NCBI GenBank assembly: GCA_963921825.1
Contig: OY997588.1
Span: forward strand, 12,724,001 to 12,788,000
Reading direction: 5' to 3'
Source of the DNA: Erodium maritimum
Lineage: Eukaryota; Streptophyta; Magnoliopsida; Geraniales; Geraniaceae
DNA length: 64,000 bases
Each line of letters begins with the position of its first letter. Position 1 is the first letter of the stretch. Below the pieces are notes generated by a model, which ran no database searches, was not told the origin of the DNA, and worked only from the letters and a program-made list of their open reading frames with translations. A program made the position numbers and the translations under genes. Below are positions 36,561 to 46,263 of this stretch, in pieces.

Positions 36561-37530
36561 TTGGATGTTATTCTTGTTTCAGTGTTGTTCATACTTCACA
36601 GTCACACGTCCAAGTAAATGTAGATTTGAATTTGACGAGAGATGATATGCGCCACGTGTATGACAGAGAGAGTGTGCAATGTGAGTGTACGATATGAGTA
36701 GCCACACAATAGATTTATCTCCAATCTATCAAAATTATGGATCACACTCCCTCTCGCCGGATTCTTGTAATTAATAAGACAGAAAGGAAAGGTTCGATCC
36801 GTTTTCAGAGAGAGAAAGAGAGAGAGGTTTTGGGTGTTTGATTTGATCGAAACTGGTCCTTGTTCTCGCAGTTGTTAGTGGTGTTGCACGTCCTCTCTTA
36901 GACCTTGCCGGCGGCGGTTTTAACGGCGACGGGTATTTTATTGTGGCCGTGCGGTGCCGATCGGAGTCCCTGCGCGACACCGTCGGAGGGAACCACTATG
37001 GTATCCGTTTTCCGTGTCTCTCCGATCTGATCTGCAAGTCTAGCGTTCATTGACTGGTTGGTTGCGCTTCTTCTAGATTTATGTTTATGGGTCTGTGATC
37101 TCCGTATTGCCCTTTCGTTTGGGCTATCAAAGTTTCTGTTTTTTCCAGATCCCTTTTTGTTATGCCGTGAAAAGTGTCAAGTGAAGCTTCCACATGGGTT
37201 AAGGTTGATTTTGGTGATTTTGGGTTCTCATTAATTGTTCAATTAATAGAACACTGAACACATGTGGCAGTTTTTATTTTGGGGTTATTTCTAGATTCCT
37301 ACATGATTATCATTACATTTTGTTACTGATTTTCTTAGATGTCCGTAGAAATGTAAAGATGCCCACTAAGGGGAAAAATAGAGGATAAAGAGGGCTTATT
37401 GAAAGTTTTGAAATTTAGTGTGTTTGGGTTATGATTTAGGTGTTGGAACTTTTCATCCAATGTTGGTTGTGTTATTTTTGTGTATTTCCAGTTTGTAACC
37501 TGAGAGGAGGGATTGATATGCACCATAAAT
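36561..37530 (+). other. Upstream region and probable leader of the tubby-like gene
   Basis: No gene frame. 36790-37020 carries a GA run (AGAGAGAGAAAGAGAGAGAG, near 36810) and GC-rich sequence typical of a plant promoter/leader. A leader intron ending near the AG before 37530 is possible, but its donor was not fixed. Confidence 0.4.
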
Positions 37531-39710
37531 ATGTCCTTCAAAAGCATAGTCCGGGAGTTGAAGGAGATGAAGGATGGGATTGGGAATATATCGAGGCGAG
37601 GTCTGGAGGTAAAAACATGGCGTGGCCGGTCAAGGTCACATATTGCTCCTGACCAGGCAACCTTGCCATTGGAACAAACTGAGCAGAGTCTGTGGGCAAA
37701 TCTACCACCTGAGTTGCTGCTGGACATTATCAGAAGGGTTGAAGACAGTGAGACCTCATGGCCTGCTCGGGCTTCTGTCATCTTTTGTGCTTCAGTATGT
37801 AGGTCATGGAGGGAGGTTACAAAGGAGATAGTGCAAACTCCTGAGCAATGTGGGCGACTTACATTTCCTCTCTCGTTGAAGCAGGTACACCTTTCTTTGT
37901 TCCTTCTAAGCTGTTGTTTTCTTAACTTGATTGCCTTCTTTAATTGTTTTCTTATCTATTGTTACTTCTTCCTCTTTTTGTAAATAGCCGGGTCCTCGTG
38001 AGTCTCCAATACAATGCTTTATTAGGAGGGATAGAGCAAATTCTACATATTACTTGTACTTCGGCCTGGTTCCCTGTAAGTCATGTTACTCTCTTATCCT
38101 TATGTGGGTTCCTATAATGTGAAGTAACATCTTACAAATACTCATCTTGAAGCACTTTATTTATCATTTCCCTCAACTCACTGCTTCAAGGTTCCAATTT
38201 ATAACTTGGGTGTCATTTTGTTTGCTTTGAAAATTGGAATTGATGAGAGTGGTTTGGAGTTTACAGGAACGCTAGTCTGTGGTTGGTTATCTTCCTTTCA
38301 TGAATTATTCATGGTTGATTGTTATTAGAACCATTCCATTTCAATTTTATCTGTTTGTGGCATGCTGTCTATGGAAGTTTATATGGGATCCATCTACATG
38401 CATGCATTATATGTATATATAAATATTTCAAATAGGGAAACATCTGACAACTTCCCAAACAAATTGATGAATTGCATGATCTCCTTACGCATTTCACCAT
38501 CAATTTTCTATATTGGTGTTTTCTCCTCTACTGCGCTTATAGACTTCTAGCTTTTCTTGATAGTGTGTGAATCATCATGTATATTCTTTCGTTTTCAGAT
38601 TTTCCCATCTAAATGCATCATCTGTTTCCTATGCCAAACCATACACATTCATTATCCCTCAATATCATATCCTCTTACTTTGTACCCATGATATAGACAG
38701 CACTGACCTTCAGAGGCCCGTGGTAAAATATGAGCCCATTGAAGGGCTAACTTAAGACGATGAGATAATAGTCTGAGGTTGCTAGGTGGTTCTCATTAGT
38801 TCTCTTCATTTACAGCTGAGGTTTCTAGTGACAAGTTATTGCTAGCTGGGCAAAAGGTCAGAAGGGCAACTACCACAGACTTCATAATATCATTGGCTGC
38901 AGATGATTTTTCACGAGCCAGCAGTATGTATGTTGGAAAACTAAGGCAAGTTTTGGTCACCATTCTTGCCATTCAAAGGGTACTTTCCCTTTCATGTTGT
39001 AATAATTTCTTAATGCACATATCTGCAGGTCTAATTTTCTAGGTACCAAGTTCACCATTTTTGACAGTCAACCCCCATGTGAAGCAGCTGCTCAACCCAA
39101 CAGTCGGTGTAATAGAAGATTCCATTCTAAGCAGGTTTCTCCCAGAGTTCCTGCATGTAACTATTCTGTAGGAACCATCTCTTATGAACTCAATGTCCTC
39201 CGCACCAGAGGGCCAAGGAGGATGCACTGTGTCTTGCACTCCATTCCCATCTCTTGTATTCAGGAAGGAGGCACTGCCCCAACACCAACATCATACCAAG
39301 GATCCTTTGATGAGCAACACTCCCCTTCACTGGGATTGAAGGGAAAAGGACTGGTTGCAGATCCTTGCTCCTCAAGCTTCCTGGAGTCTCAAAGCCAAGA
39401 GTTAGTTCATCCTAGTTCAGAAGAGCCATTAGTTCTCAAGAACAAGGCTCCCAGATGGCATGAGCAACTACAATGCTGGTGCCTAAACTTCAAAGGACGT
39501 GTTACAGTGGCTTCTGTGAAGAACTTTCAGCTTGTGGCGGCTGTGGAGCCATGTCACAATGTTTCTGCAGCAGAGCAAGAGAATGTGATCTTGCAGTTTG
39601 GAAAGATTGGAAAAGACATCTTCACGATGGATTATCGGTATCCTCTATCAGCCTTCCAAGCCTTCGCTATCTGTTTGAGTAGCTTCGACACCAAGCCTGC
39701 CTGCGAATGA
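37531..39710 (+). CDS. Tubby-like F-box protein (TLP), complete, four exons
   Basis: TLPs join an F-box, which recruits SKP1/cullin for ubiquitin ligation, to a tubby domain that binds phosphoinositides at the plasma membrane. Exons: 37531-37884, 37988-38075, 38816-38945 and 39029-39710, giving 1254 nt (417 residues), the normal size. The start [20 protein letters not shown] is the conserved plant TLP start; the in-frame codons before it have no Met. The F-box lies at about residues 48-100 ([20 protein letters not shown]...[12 protein letters not shown]). The tubby domain runs from about 118 to the end, with [64 protein letters not shown] and terminal FDTKPACE. The intron 3 donor is GCAAGT after AAG; the only nearby GT breaks phase. 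No disabling change seen. Confidence 0.96.
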
Positions 39711-42497
39711 TGTTCATGTCATTTGGACAGGTAATCGTGGGTTTTGCCAAACTGCTTCCTTGGATTATCTAATTTATCTTTTCCCACAATGGAAGCTCAC
39801 CTTTGAGTTGTTATGACAACTTGTGGGATTACTGAATTGTTTTGCTGCAACTGTTGGATTAAGAACAAAACCTTGTGAATCCGCTTTATTGTACGCTAAT
39901 TATCTCATGACTAATTGCCTACCTTATCAGAACCCACTTTATTGCAATTTTCTTTATACCTACATTTGTAGGCATTTCTATTCGCAGCATCAAATGACGT
40001 ATACTAGTAGTAGTGATGATGTACCTAACTTCACTTTTTCGTTAAAGTGATTTAGGTTATGGCTCTTAGGCACTATTATATGCTATGGTTCTGCCTTTTG
40101 AAGGATTTGATAATAGTTGTATGTGGAGCTTATAGTTTTAGGCCCTTTAAGGTTTGTTTGGCCCATGTGGAATCTTATTGTAACAAGGTTGTTGATAAGC
40201 CAGCCTTTTTGTTAGGTACTTGGAAGTTGGTCTCTTCTTTTATCTCAATCTCTCTCTTAAAAAGGACTTGTTTATTTCACTTTGGCATTTCCCAGGTCTT
40301 GTGTGGTGCGTGCACACTCGTTTCATTGGTTCTTGATGCCCTTGGACTGCGGCTCTTGGGAGCAACAATTTGGACACTTTGGGCTTCTTTCCCACCGCAA
40401 GGACTAAAGTTTTGGAGTTGAAAAATGTGAAGGTTACAAGGATGGTTTAGAGTGAGCTCTGTATTACTTAGCTATTTGTTTTACAATTCCAGGTCCATAA
40501 AATACTAAAATTAATTAGGCGGTTATAATCGTCTCGATCCTAATTTGAATTTTTAATTGCATAATTGATCTGTTATTTTTCAACTTGACTTAATCAGATC
40601 AATGGAATAAAATAATCAAGTTATCATCTGTTTCGAATTTTGTCCCCCTGATTACATGAACACAAAAATACAAAAGAATAAGAATCGGGAAGAGGAAAGA
40701 AACTGATAAAAGTCGTACATATGGAAAATATTCTGTAATTAAGAAAATTTAATTCTAACCTTTATCAAAATGGTTGCTGTAGCAATTGGTTGAATTCCGC
40801 TAATAAGATCTTAGGGTTCAAATCCCACCAGCGGTGATAACGCTATTTCTTTGCTATCTTACCGGTCCACATAAAAGCATTACTAGCCGAATCGTGATAG
40901 ACCCACTATGGATTTGTATTATTAATGATTTAGCGTTTAACGCCCGTCGATAAAGTGTACCACATGACCCACTGATGGTACAATTGGCTAGCTTTTACAC
41001 CTCACTCATGGATAGTATCCGTTAGCTAGCTTACGGTTAATACTCGTTGGCCAACTTTTTAACCACGCCCACAGATTGTATCTGTTGGTTAGGGTTTCCA
41101 CCTCACCTACGGATAATATCCGTGGGGTTAGCTTTTTCACCTCACCCACATGATGTATTCATTGGCTAAGCGACATGCCAGATTTGAAAAATATATATCA
41201 GGAAATCGTGCACCCAAACATACATTGAACTTGCATAGTTAACTTGTGATGTAATCATGTTGCCACACATACACAAGTGGTGAGAAAACTGTGAAATACT
41301 TATACTAGACACACAAACAGTCAGTTCACCACATGCAAGTTCAAATAGTTGTCCATAGTCTATATTCAGCAAATATAATAAATAAGTTTATAACAAATAT
41401 AAGTTTGAAGACATTACAACGGAGGGTGGACAACGAGACAGTAGATGACAAGGAAGCGGTTGATTAGGAGCGCATCATTGTTTCAAAGCATGTCTTCGTC
41501 ATCTCAGTCTGATTGGCTTATAAGACAACTTTTATTTGGGCGACTATTTGTGTCTCTATTTCCTTCTTCATAGCTTCCTCCCTTTGTAGGTGTTGATCCT
41601 CCATCTGAAAGATGCAAGTCCTTAACTCTTCCAGTTCCTCTAATGAACTACCAGACCTCGCGTTGGAGGAACAACCACCATACAAAATTTCTCTCACTGT
41701 TGGGAGCTTAATCATCTTCCTAAGCTCACAGCGCATACAACCCTTCGGAGGTTTACTAATGACTAGCTAGAGGAGGGGAACCTCTTGTTGTAGACTAAGT
41801 GTCTTAACTACTGAGGGGGAGGAATTCTCGCATTAGTTCAGCGCCAATCCAATCATCTTCTCCAAGGCGTCCTCCATCACCTTTCGGTCCTTTACCTGAA
41901 ATACAACTAATATCAAATCAAATGGTTTGCTCTTACTTTGGTTCATTATTTGCTCTCATTTTCTTCATTTAGTTATAACGTTACAAGCAAATGAAAACAC
42001 ATTTCATGAGAGAGCATATACAAACAACAACACTTCAATGATGGTTTGTTCATGTATAATAATGAACACAAACAACATATAATATATTCTAACAATAAAC
42101 TAATATGTTCATTTTTAATCAACGATAACAGTATGATGTTTGGAATTATTTTAATCATCAAATGGAAGTTCTACTAGAAGTAAAAGATCTAGTCTTCAAA
42201 AGAAAATAAAGGCCTAGGTACACCACTCGAATTACAAATAAGAGCATGCCAAGATTGACACCTCAAACCACATAACCCGACCCAAACAAAGGGTCTAAAC
42301 AGATCTATTACAGAGAATTTACAATCATGAAGTAAACAAGTACTACAAACTCAACAAAGGGTGAAACAAAGTTACCAAAACACGGTTTAAAAACCTATTT
42401 TTCAAAACATGAAGTACAAAGGTAAAAACAACCAAAAGAACATAGGCCTATTACCTAGATTTTCTAACCACAAAACAAGGATAATGTCTAGAATGTG
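39711..42497. other. TLP 3' flank, diverged repeats and a possible transposase relic
   Basis: 39711 to about 40440 is probably TLP 3'UTR and flank. 40440-40860 is AT-rich and empty. Diverged direct repeats lie at 40960-41168. A minus-strand 72-codon ORF at 41518-41736 (LEELEELRTCIFQMEDQHLQ, coiled-coil-like) recalls the C-terminal coil of CACTA-type transposases, but this is weak. 41880-42497 is AT-rich with nothing supported. Confidence 0.4.
40960..41168 (+). repeat. Five diverged direct repeats of about 38-57 bp
   Basis: The unit is roughly ACCCACGGATAGTATCCGTT, then a GGCTAGCTTTTT-like stretch, then ACCTC. Copies begin near 40966, 41005, 41066, 41105 and 41145 and vary in length. Each contains GGAT..TATCCG-like short dyad symmetry. 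Confidence 0.6.
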
Positions 42498-42690
42498 AAC
42501 ACAAAGATTATATATGATAATATTTAATTTATATATACAAGACATATAAACTAAAGTAAGAACACAAAGATTATATATGATAATATTTAATTTATATATA
42601 CAAGACATATAAACCAAAGTAAAAACACAGAGATTATATATGATAATATTTAATTTATATATACAAGACATATAAACTAAAGTAAGAACA
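42498..42690. repeat. 63-bp minisatellite, three copies
   Basis: Units start at 42498, 42561 and 42624, each beginning AACACA(A/G)AGATTATATAT, with only a few differences. A partial fourth start is at 42687. The block lies where the N-terminal part of the first array copy would be expected. Confidence 0.9.
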
Positions 42691-42729
42691 AATCATTTAT
42701 GTAATACAAAACATTAATGTATTATAAAG

Positions 42730-42869
42730 ACTTTCAGGGAGGGGCATTGACACCCGCGTATATAAATTTGTTCCATATATGGTATCGAGCGAATGCAAGG
42801 CTGGATGCCTTGGAAGATCTTGAAGATGCACAACGAAGCTTATTGTCACGACTAAACCGATTTGGTTAA
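42730..42869 (+). pseudogene. Array copy 0: C-terminal relic of the small-protein family
   Basis: The frame reads NARLDALEDLEDAQRSLLSR then LNRFG and a stop at 42867-42869. It matches the C-terminus of copy 3 (NARLDELDKVVDDQRRLLSQ, then LNRSS) and, more distantly, copy 1 (NAKLDVLVHVEEREQFIL). Upstream DNA matches copy 3 back to about 42730, then is lost at the minisatellite. Only the tail remains. Confidence 0.7.
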
Positions 42870-43357
42870 CTTGCACTCTACTTCATAGTGTCAGCCACAA
42901 TATTTGGATGGATCCTGTTAAGGTTAAGTAAGATCTATTTGTAATGAATGAATGTTTAGAGGTTATAGGAATGTTTAAGATGTCTAATGAATGGATGTTA
43001 TATATTTTTAACGATGAGCTGTGTATACCGATTGTCCCATTCAGAAAAGACGATCAGTAAGATCTTGTTTTCTTCCGTAAGAAAAAAAAAACTATCTATA
43101 TCGATCGGGAATTGATAAACAACCGATCGGTCTAAAAAATAGATACGGTTAGCCGATTTTTCCGTATCATTCACATTGTTGGTAACTGGACTGACCTGAC
43201 ATGAAGGATGGATGGATGGATGGATGGTCACATTGGATGTCTCTTTGGGAAGACCAAGAATATAATCCCTGTTAAAGTGAAATCCAATTAGGTCAAAACC
43301 TACTCACCTCTCTACCCCTTCCTCCTCAGTTCTTACACCTTCTTCAGCCACAACTCC

Positions 43358-43365
43358 TATATAAA
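43358..43365 (+). promoter_or_regulatory. TATA box of array copy 1
   Basis: TATATAAA, 76 nt before the start codon, followed by CTCATCTCATCTCATCTCAT. The same layout precedes copy 4 and, in weaker form, copy 2. Confidence 0.7.
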
Positions 43366-43440
43366 GAGAGACTCATCTCATCTCATCTCATATACTTTAT
43401 TTTTCCCTCCCTTCCTCCACCATTATTCCGATAACCTAGA

Positions 43441-43827
43441 ATGGACTCGAACACAGTTTTTACCCCAATTGAGAGGGAGAAGATGGCAAGCTATCAACGT
43501 GAATCCCAGGCCACACTGTTGAGGCTCCAGGCTACTAAGTTTCAGCTGCTAAGGTTGCGACATGAAGTGGCACAACTGGTGGACGAGATTAGGATAGTCC
43601 CTAGAGGAGAATTAACAACCGAGTTTACATGTGTGTCTAGCTTGTTGGAGCGTACGAATGCAAAACTTGATGTGTTAGTTCATGTAGAAGAAAGAGAACA
43701 ATTCATATTGCCAAATTTTGACCGTTTTTTAGGGTTTGTTGTAATCAAATTATTTGTATTCTGCACTCTCTTTTTAATATGGATTTCGCTCGTCGTTAGT
43801 ACTCAATTATTATGCATTTTTGGTTGA
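43441..43827 (+). CDS. Array copy 1: small helical protein of unknown function
   Basis: I do not recognise this family. The open frame has 128 codons. Residues 1-98 align with the other copies: MDSNTVFTPIEREK start, a heptad-like run (LLRLQATKFQLLRLRHEVAQ), VDEIR, RGELTTEF, then NAKLDVLVHVEEREQ. Charge and Leu spacing suggest a coiled coil. The last 30 residues (VVIKLFVFCTLFLIWISLVV...) are hydrophobic and correspond to 3' untranslated DNA in copies 2 and 4, where a stop comes first. A TATA box is at 43358 and the sequence CCGATAACCTAGA precedes the ATG, as in copy 4. It is the only copy without a break. Expression is unknown. Confidence 0.6.
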   Translation: MDSNTVFTPIEREKMASYQRESQATLLRLQATKFQLLRLRHEVAQLVDEIRIVPRGELTTEFTCVSSLLERTNAKLDVLVHVEEREQFILPNFDRFLGFVVIKLFVFCTLFLIWISLVVSTQLLCIFG

Positions 43828-44249
43828 ACATGGATTTTACTCATACGTCTCGATCGTTCTTACGTGCATGCATGTGATGAGACCCGATGCCATTCAGTTG
43901 TATGACCTTTCAGAATATCTCGATCACATGTTTTATTTGGACGATCGATTCTACAACCGAATGCATACTACTTTAGGGTTCAGAGCGCATTCATGTCACG
44001 ATCGGTTATGTTATAGGACCGATCGATTTAAAATGTTCCTTCGTTGGTCGTTTAGTTTCCCGTCCTTGTTGTAGTGGTATGTCATGTACTGGCACCTTTT
44101 GTGTAGTAGGCACACTAAACGGAGAAACTTCCTTAGAGAAGGCAAGTAATATATTCCCTGTTACCAATTCAAGTCAAATCAAATTTGAAAACCTAACTCA
44201 TATCTTAACCTCCGTCCGCCTCGGTTCCTTCATCTTCATCCACCCTCCC

Positions 44250-44256
44250 TATAAAT
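44250..44256 (+). promoter_or_regulatory. TATA box of array copy 2
   Basis: TATAAAT, 104 nt before the ATG at 44354, after a C/T-rich block like those upstream of copies 1 and 4. Confidence 0.55.
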
Positions 44257-44353
44257 GAAGACACACTCCCAATTTTATTTTACTCCCTTCATCATCTCAT
44301 CTCTGAGCAACCCCCTCCCTTCCCTTTCTCCATAAATCCGAAATTTATCCAGA

Positions 44354-44587
44354 ATGGACCCGAACATAGGTTTATCCCGAGCTGAGAGGGCGAACATAGA
44401 GTGTTCTAGACTTCTCGTTCAGGAGAGGCTCTTAAGGTGTCAATCGGTTAAGACTGAGCTATTAGCGGTCCGAGCTGGAGCAGCACAACATATGAAGAAT
44501 TTAAGGAATGCCCCTGGAGAGGTACATGTGGCACAATTTAGACGTATTGAAGCATTTCCAGAGGAATCGAAAAAAAAAACTTGGTGA
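44354..44587 (+). pseudogene. Array copy 2: shortened by a frameshift in an A run
   Basis: MDPNIGLSRAERANIE start, then LLVQERLLRCQSVKTELLAV and NAPGEVHVAQFRRIE, aligning with copy 1 along its length. The frame ends after ESKKKTW at a ten-A run (44570-44579). In the neighbouring frame, coding similarity goes on (LGEFNQEKAESLFVLSHCEY) to a stop at about 44655, so one base of A-run slippage would explain the truncation. The current product would be 77 residues. The slip could also be a sequencing error in the homopolymer. Confidence 0.6.
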
Positions 44588-45162
44588 GTTTAATCAGGAG
44601 AAAGCAGAATCACTGTTTGTATTGTCACATTGTGAATATTCTCTTTCTTGGTAGGATATGTTTTAATAACGTTAGGGTTTGCTGTAATAACGTTATTTAT
44701 GAGTTTTTTTATTAGTGTTCTGCACTTTATGTTAATTATATATGTTGCTTATCTGTTAGTATTATTCAACTATTATGCACTTTATGTTTCATATGGTTGT
44801 TCCTCTAAATTAGTATTACGGTATGCCTCGATCGTATGTGTAATATTTGATCGTCCTACCATGCATGCATGTGATGTGACCCAACAATTAAGTTCTTTTG
44901 AGCAATCATGACTTCTCGACCGGACAAGTGTCTTAGCCAATCTAGACGTATTGTATATGAGTGAGTAATGACATGCTTTATGAGGTATATGCATACCCTC
45001 CCTGTCAACCTTGATGTCATATTCTTCTTGGCAAGAGATGGAATATATTCCTTTCTCCAAAATTTAAAATCACCACCACACCGCACCACCCACCTCTACA
45101 AATAAGACTGTTCTTATCTTTAGTTCATGTATTGACATCAAAATTAGTAGACATACGAAGAG

Positions 45163-45439
45163 AATGGACCCCAACTCGACTGAGAGTATTGCACGACTTG
45201 AACGTGAAGCCCAGTTGCTAGTCGAACAGATACAACCAGTGAAGACCAGTTGTTGAGTATTCGAGCACATGCAACACAACGACTAAAGGAGCGTAGAGAC
45301 TTCCAGGAAGGGGTCTGGACATCCCAGAATAGAGGTTTTTTTCCAAATATGACATGAAGCGAATGCAAGGCTGGATGAATTGGACAAGGTTGTAGATGAT
45401 CAACGAAGACTATTGTCACAACTAAACCGATCTAGTTAA
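45163..45439 (+). pseudogene. Array copy 3: frameshifted relic
   Basis: Starts MDPNSTESIARLEREAQLLV, then a stop after VKTSC. Similarity moves to a second frame (LLSIRAHATQRLKERR) and a third (NARLDELDKVVDDQRRLLSQ then LNRSS, stop 45437-45439). At least two indels. Upstream TATA-like sequence (CTACAAATAAG near 45096) is degenerate. Confidence 0.65.
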
Positions 45440-45901
45440 CTTACATGTAGCTTCATATTGTGTAATGAATAGTGCTAGGGTTAAGTAAGGTTTATGTGTA
45501 ATAAAATGATTGTTATGAGGTTATATAAATGTTTAAGATGCCTAATAAATGAATTTTCTATATTTTTGACGATAAACTGGGTACACCGATTGACCGTTTC
45601 ATAACAGACGATCGGTGAGATCTTGTTTTTTTTAAGTATCACGAGCTGTCATTACCGATCGAACTACAAACTAGACATGTTTGTCAGGTTTTTTCTTATC
45701 TTTCTCATGGCTGGTAAATGGAATGACCTGATCTGACATGTACTGAACACCACTGATGGGTGGATGGTCACAATTTATGTCTTCTTGGGAATGCAAGGTA
45801 TATATTCCCTGTTACCAATTCTAGTTAAAGCCAATTTCAAGACCTACTAACCTCTCCACCCCTTCTTCCTCGGTTCCTACACCTTCTTCAGCCACAATTC
45901 C

Positions 45902-45909
45902 TATATAAA
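45902..45909 (+). promoter_or_regulatory. TATA box of array copy 4
   Basis: TATATAAA, 61 nt before the ATG at 45970, followed by AGAAACTCATCTCAT as in copy 1. Confidence 0.6.
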
Positions 45910-45969
45910 TAGAAACTCATCTCATTTACCCTATTTTTCCGATCGACTCCTCAAATCCGATAACCTAGA

Positions 45970-46263
45970 ATGGAGCCGGACACAGTTATGTCCCCAACTG
46001 AGAGGGAGAAGTATGAAACTTTTTGAAGAGCCGGGGAGGAGAGGTTGTTGAGGTTCGAGTCATATAAGGCTGACATGCTATCCCTCTGAGCTCAAGCGTC
46101 ACAGCGGGTGGACGAGATTAGGAAGGTCACCGGAGGAGAATTAACAACACATTTTAAACGTTCCTGCAAATTATGGGAGGGCACATATACGCAAATGGAT
46201 GCGTTGGTTCAAGAAGAAGAAGTTCAACGGCTAGCATTGGCAGTTGATGCGCGTGGGCGTTAG
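45970..46263 (+). pseudogene. Array copy 4: relic with two in-frame stops
   Basis: The frame reads MEPDTVMSPTEREKYETF, stop, RAGEERLLRFESYKADMLSL, stop, AQASQRVDEIRKV, GGELTTHF, then QMDALVQEEEVQRLALAVDA and a stop at 46261-46263. It aligns without gaps to copy 1 over most of its length, so the two stops are point changes. Its terminal stop sits where copy 1 reads through into a hydrophobic tail. Confidence 0.7.

Noticed and set aside
40960-41168. CRISPR-like direct repeats
   Set aside because: The units are diverged and contiguous without unique spacers, and the DNA is plant nuclear.
41518-41736. CACTA transposase gene
   Set aside because: Only a 72-codon coil-like frame is present. No catalytic region or CACTA ends were seen, so it is not called as a feature.
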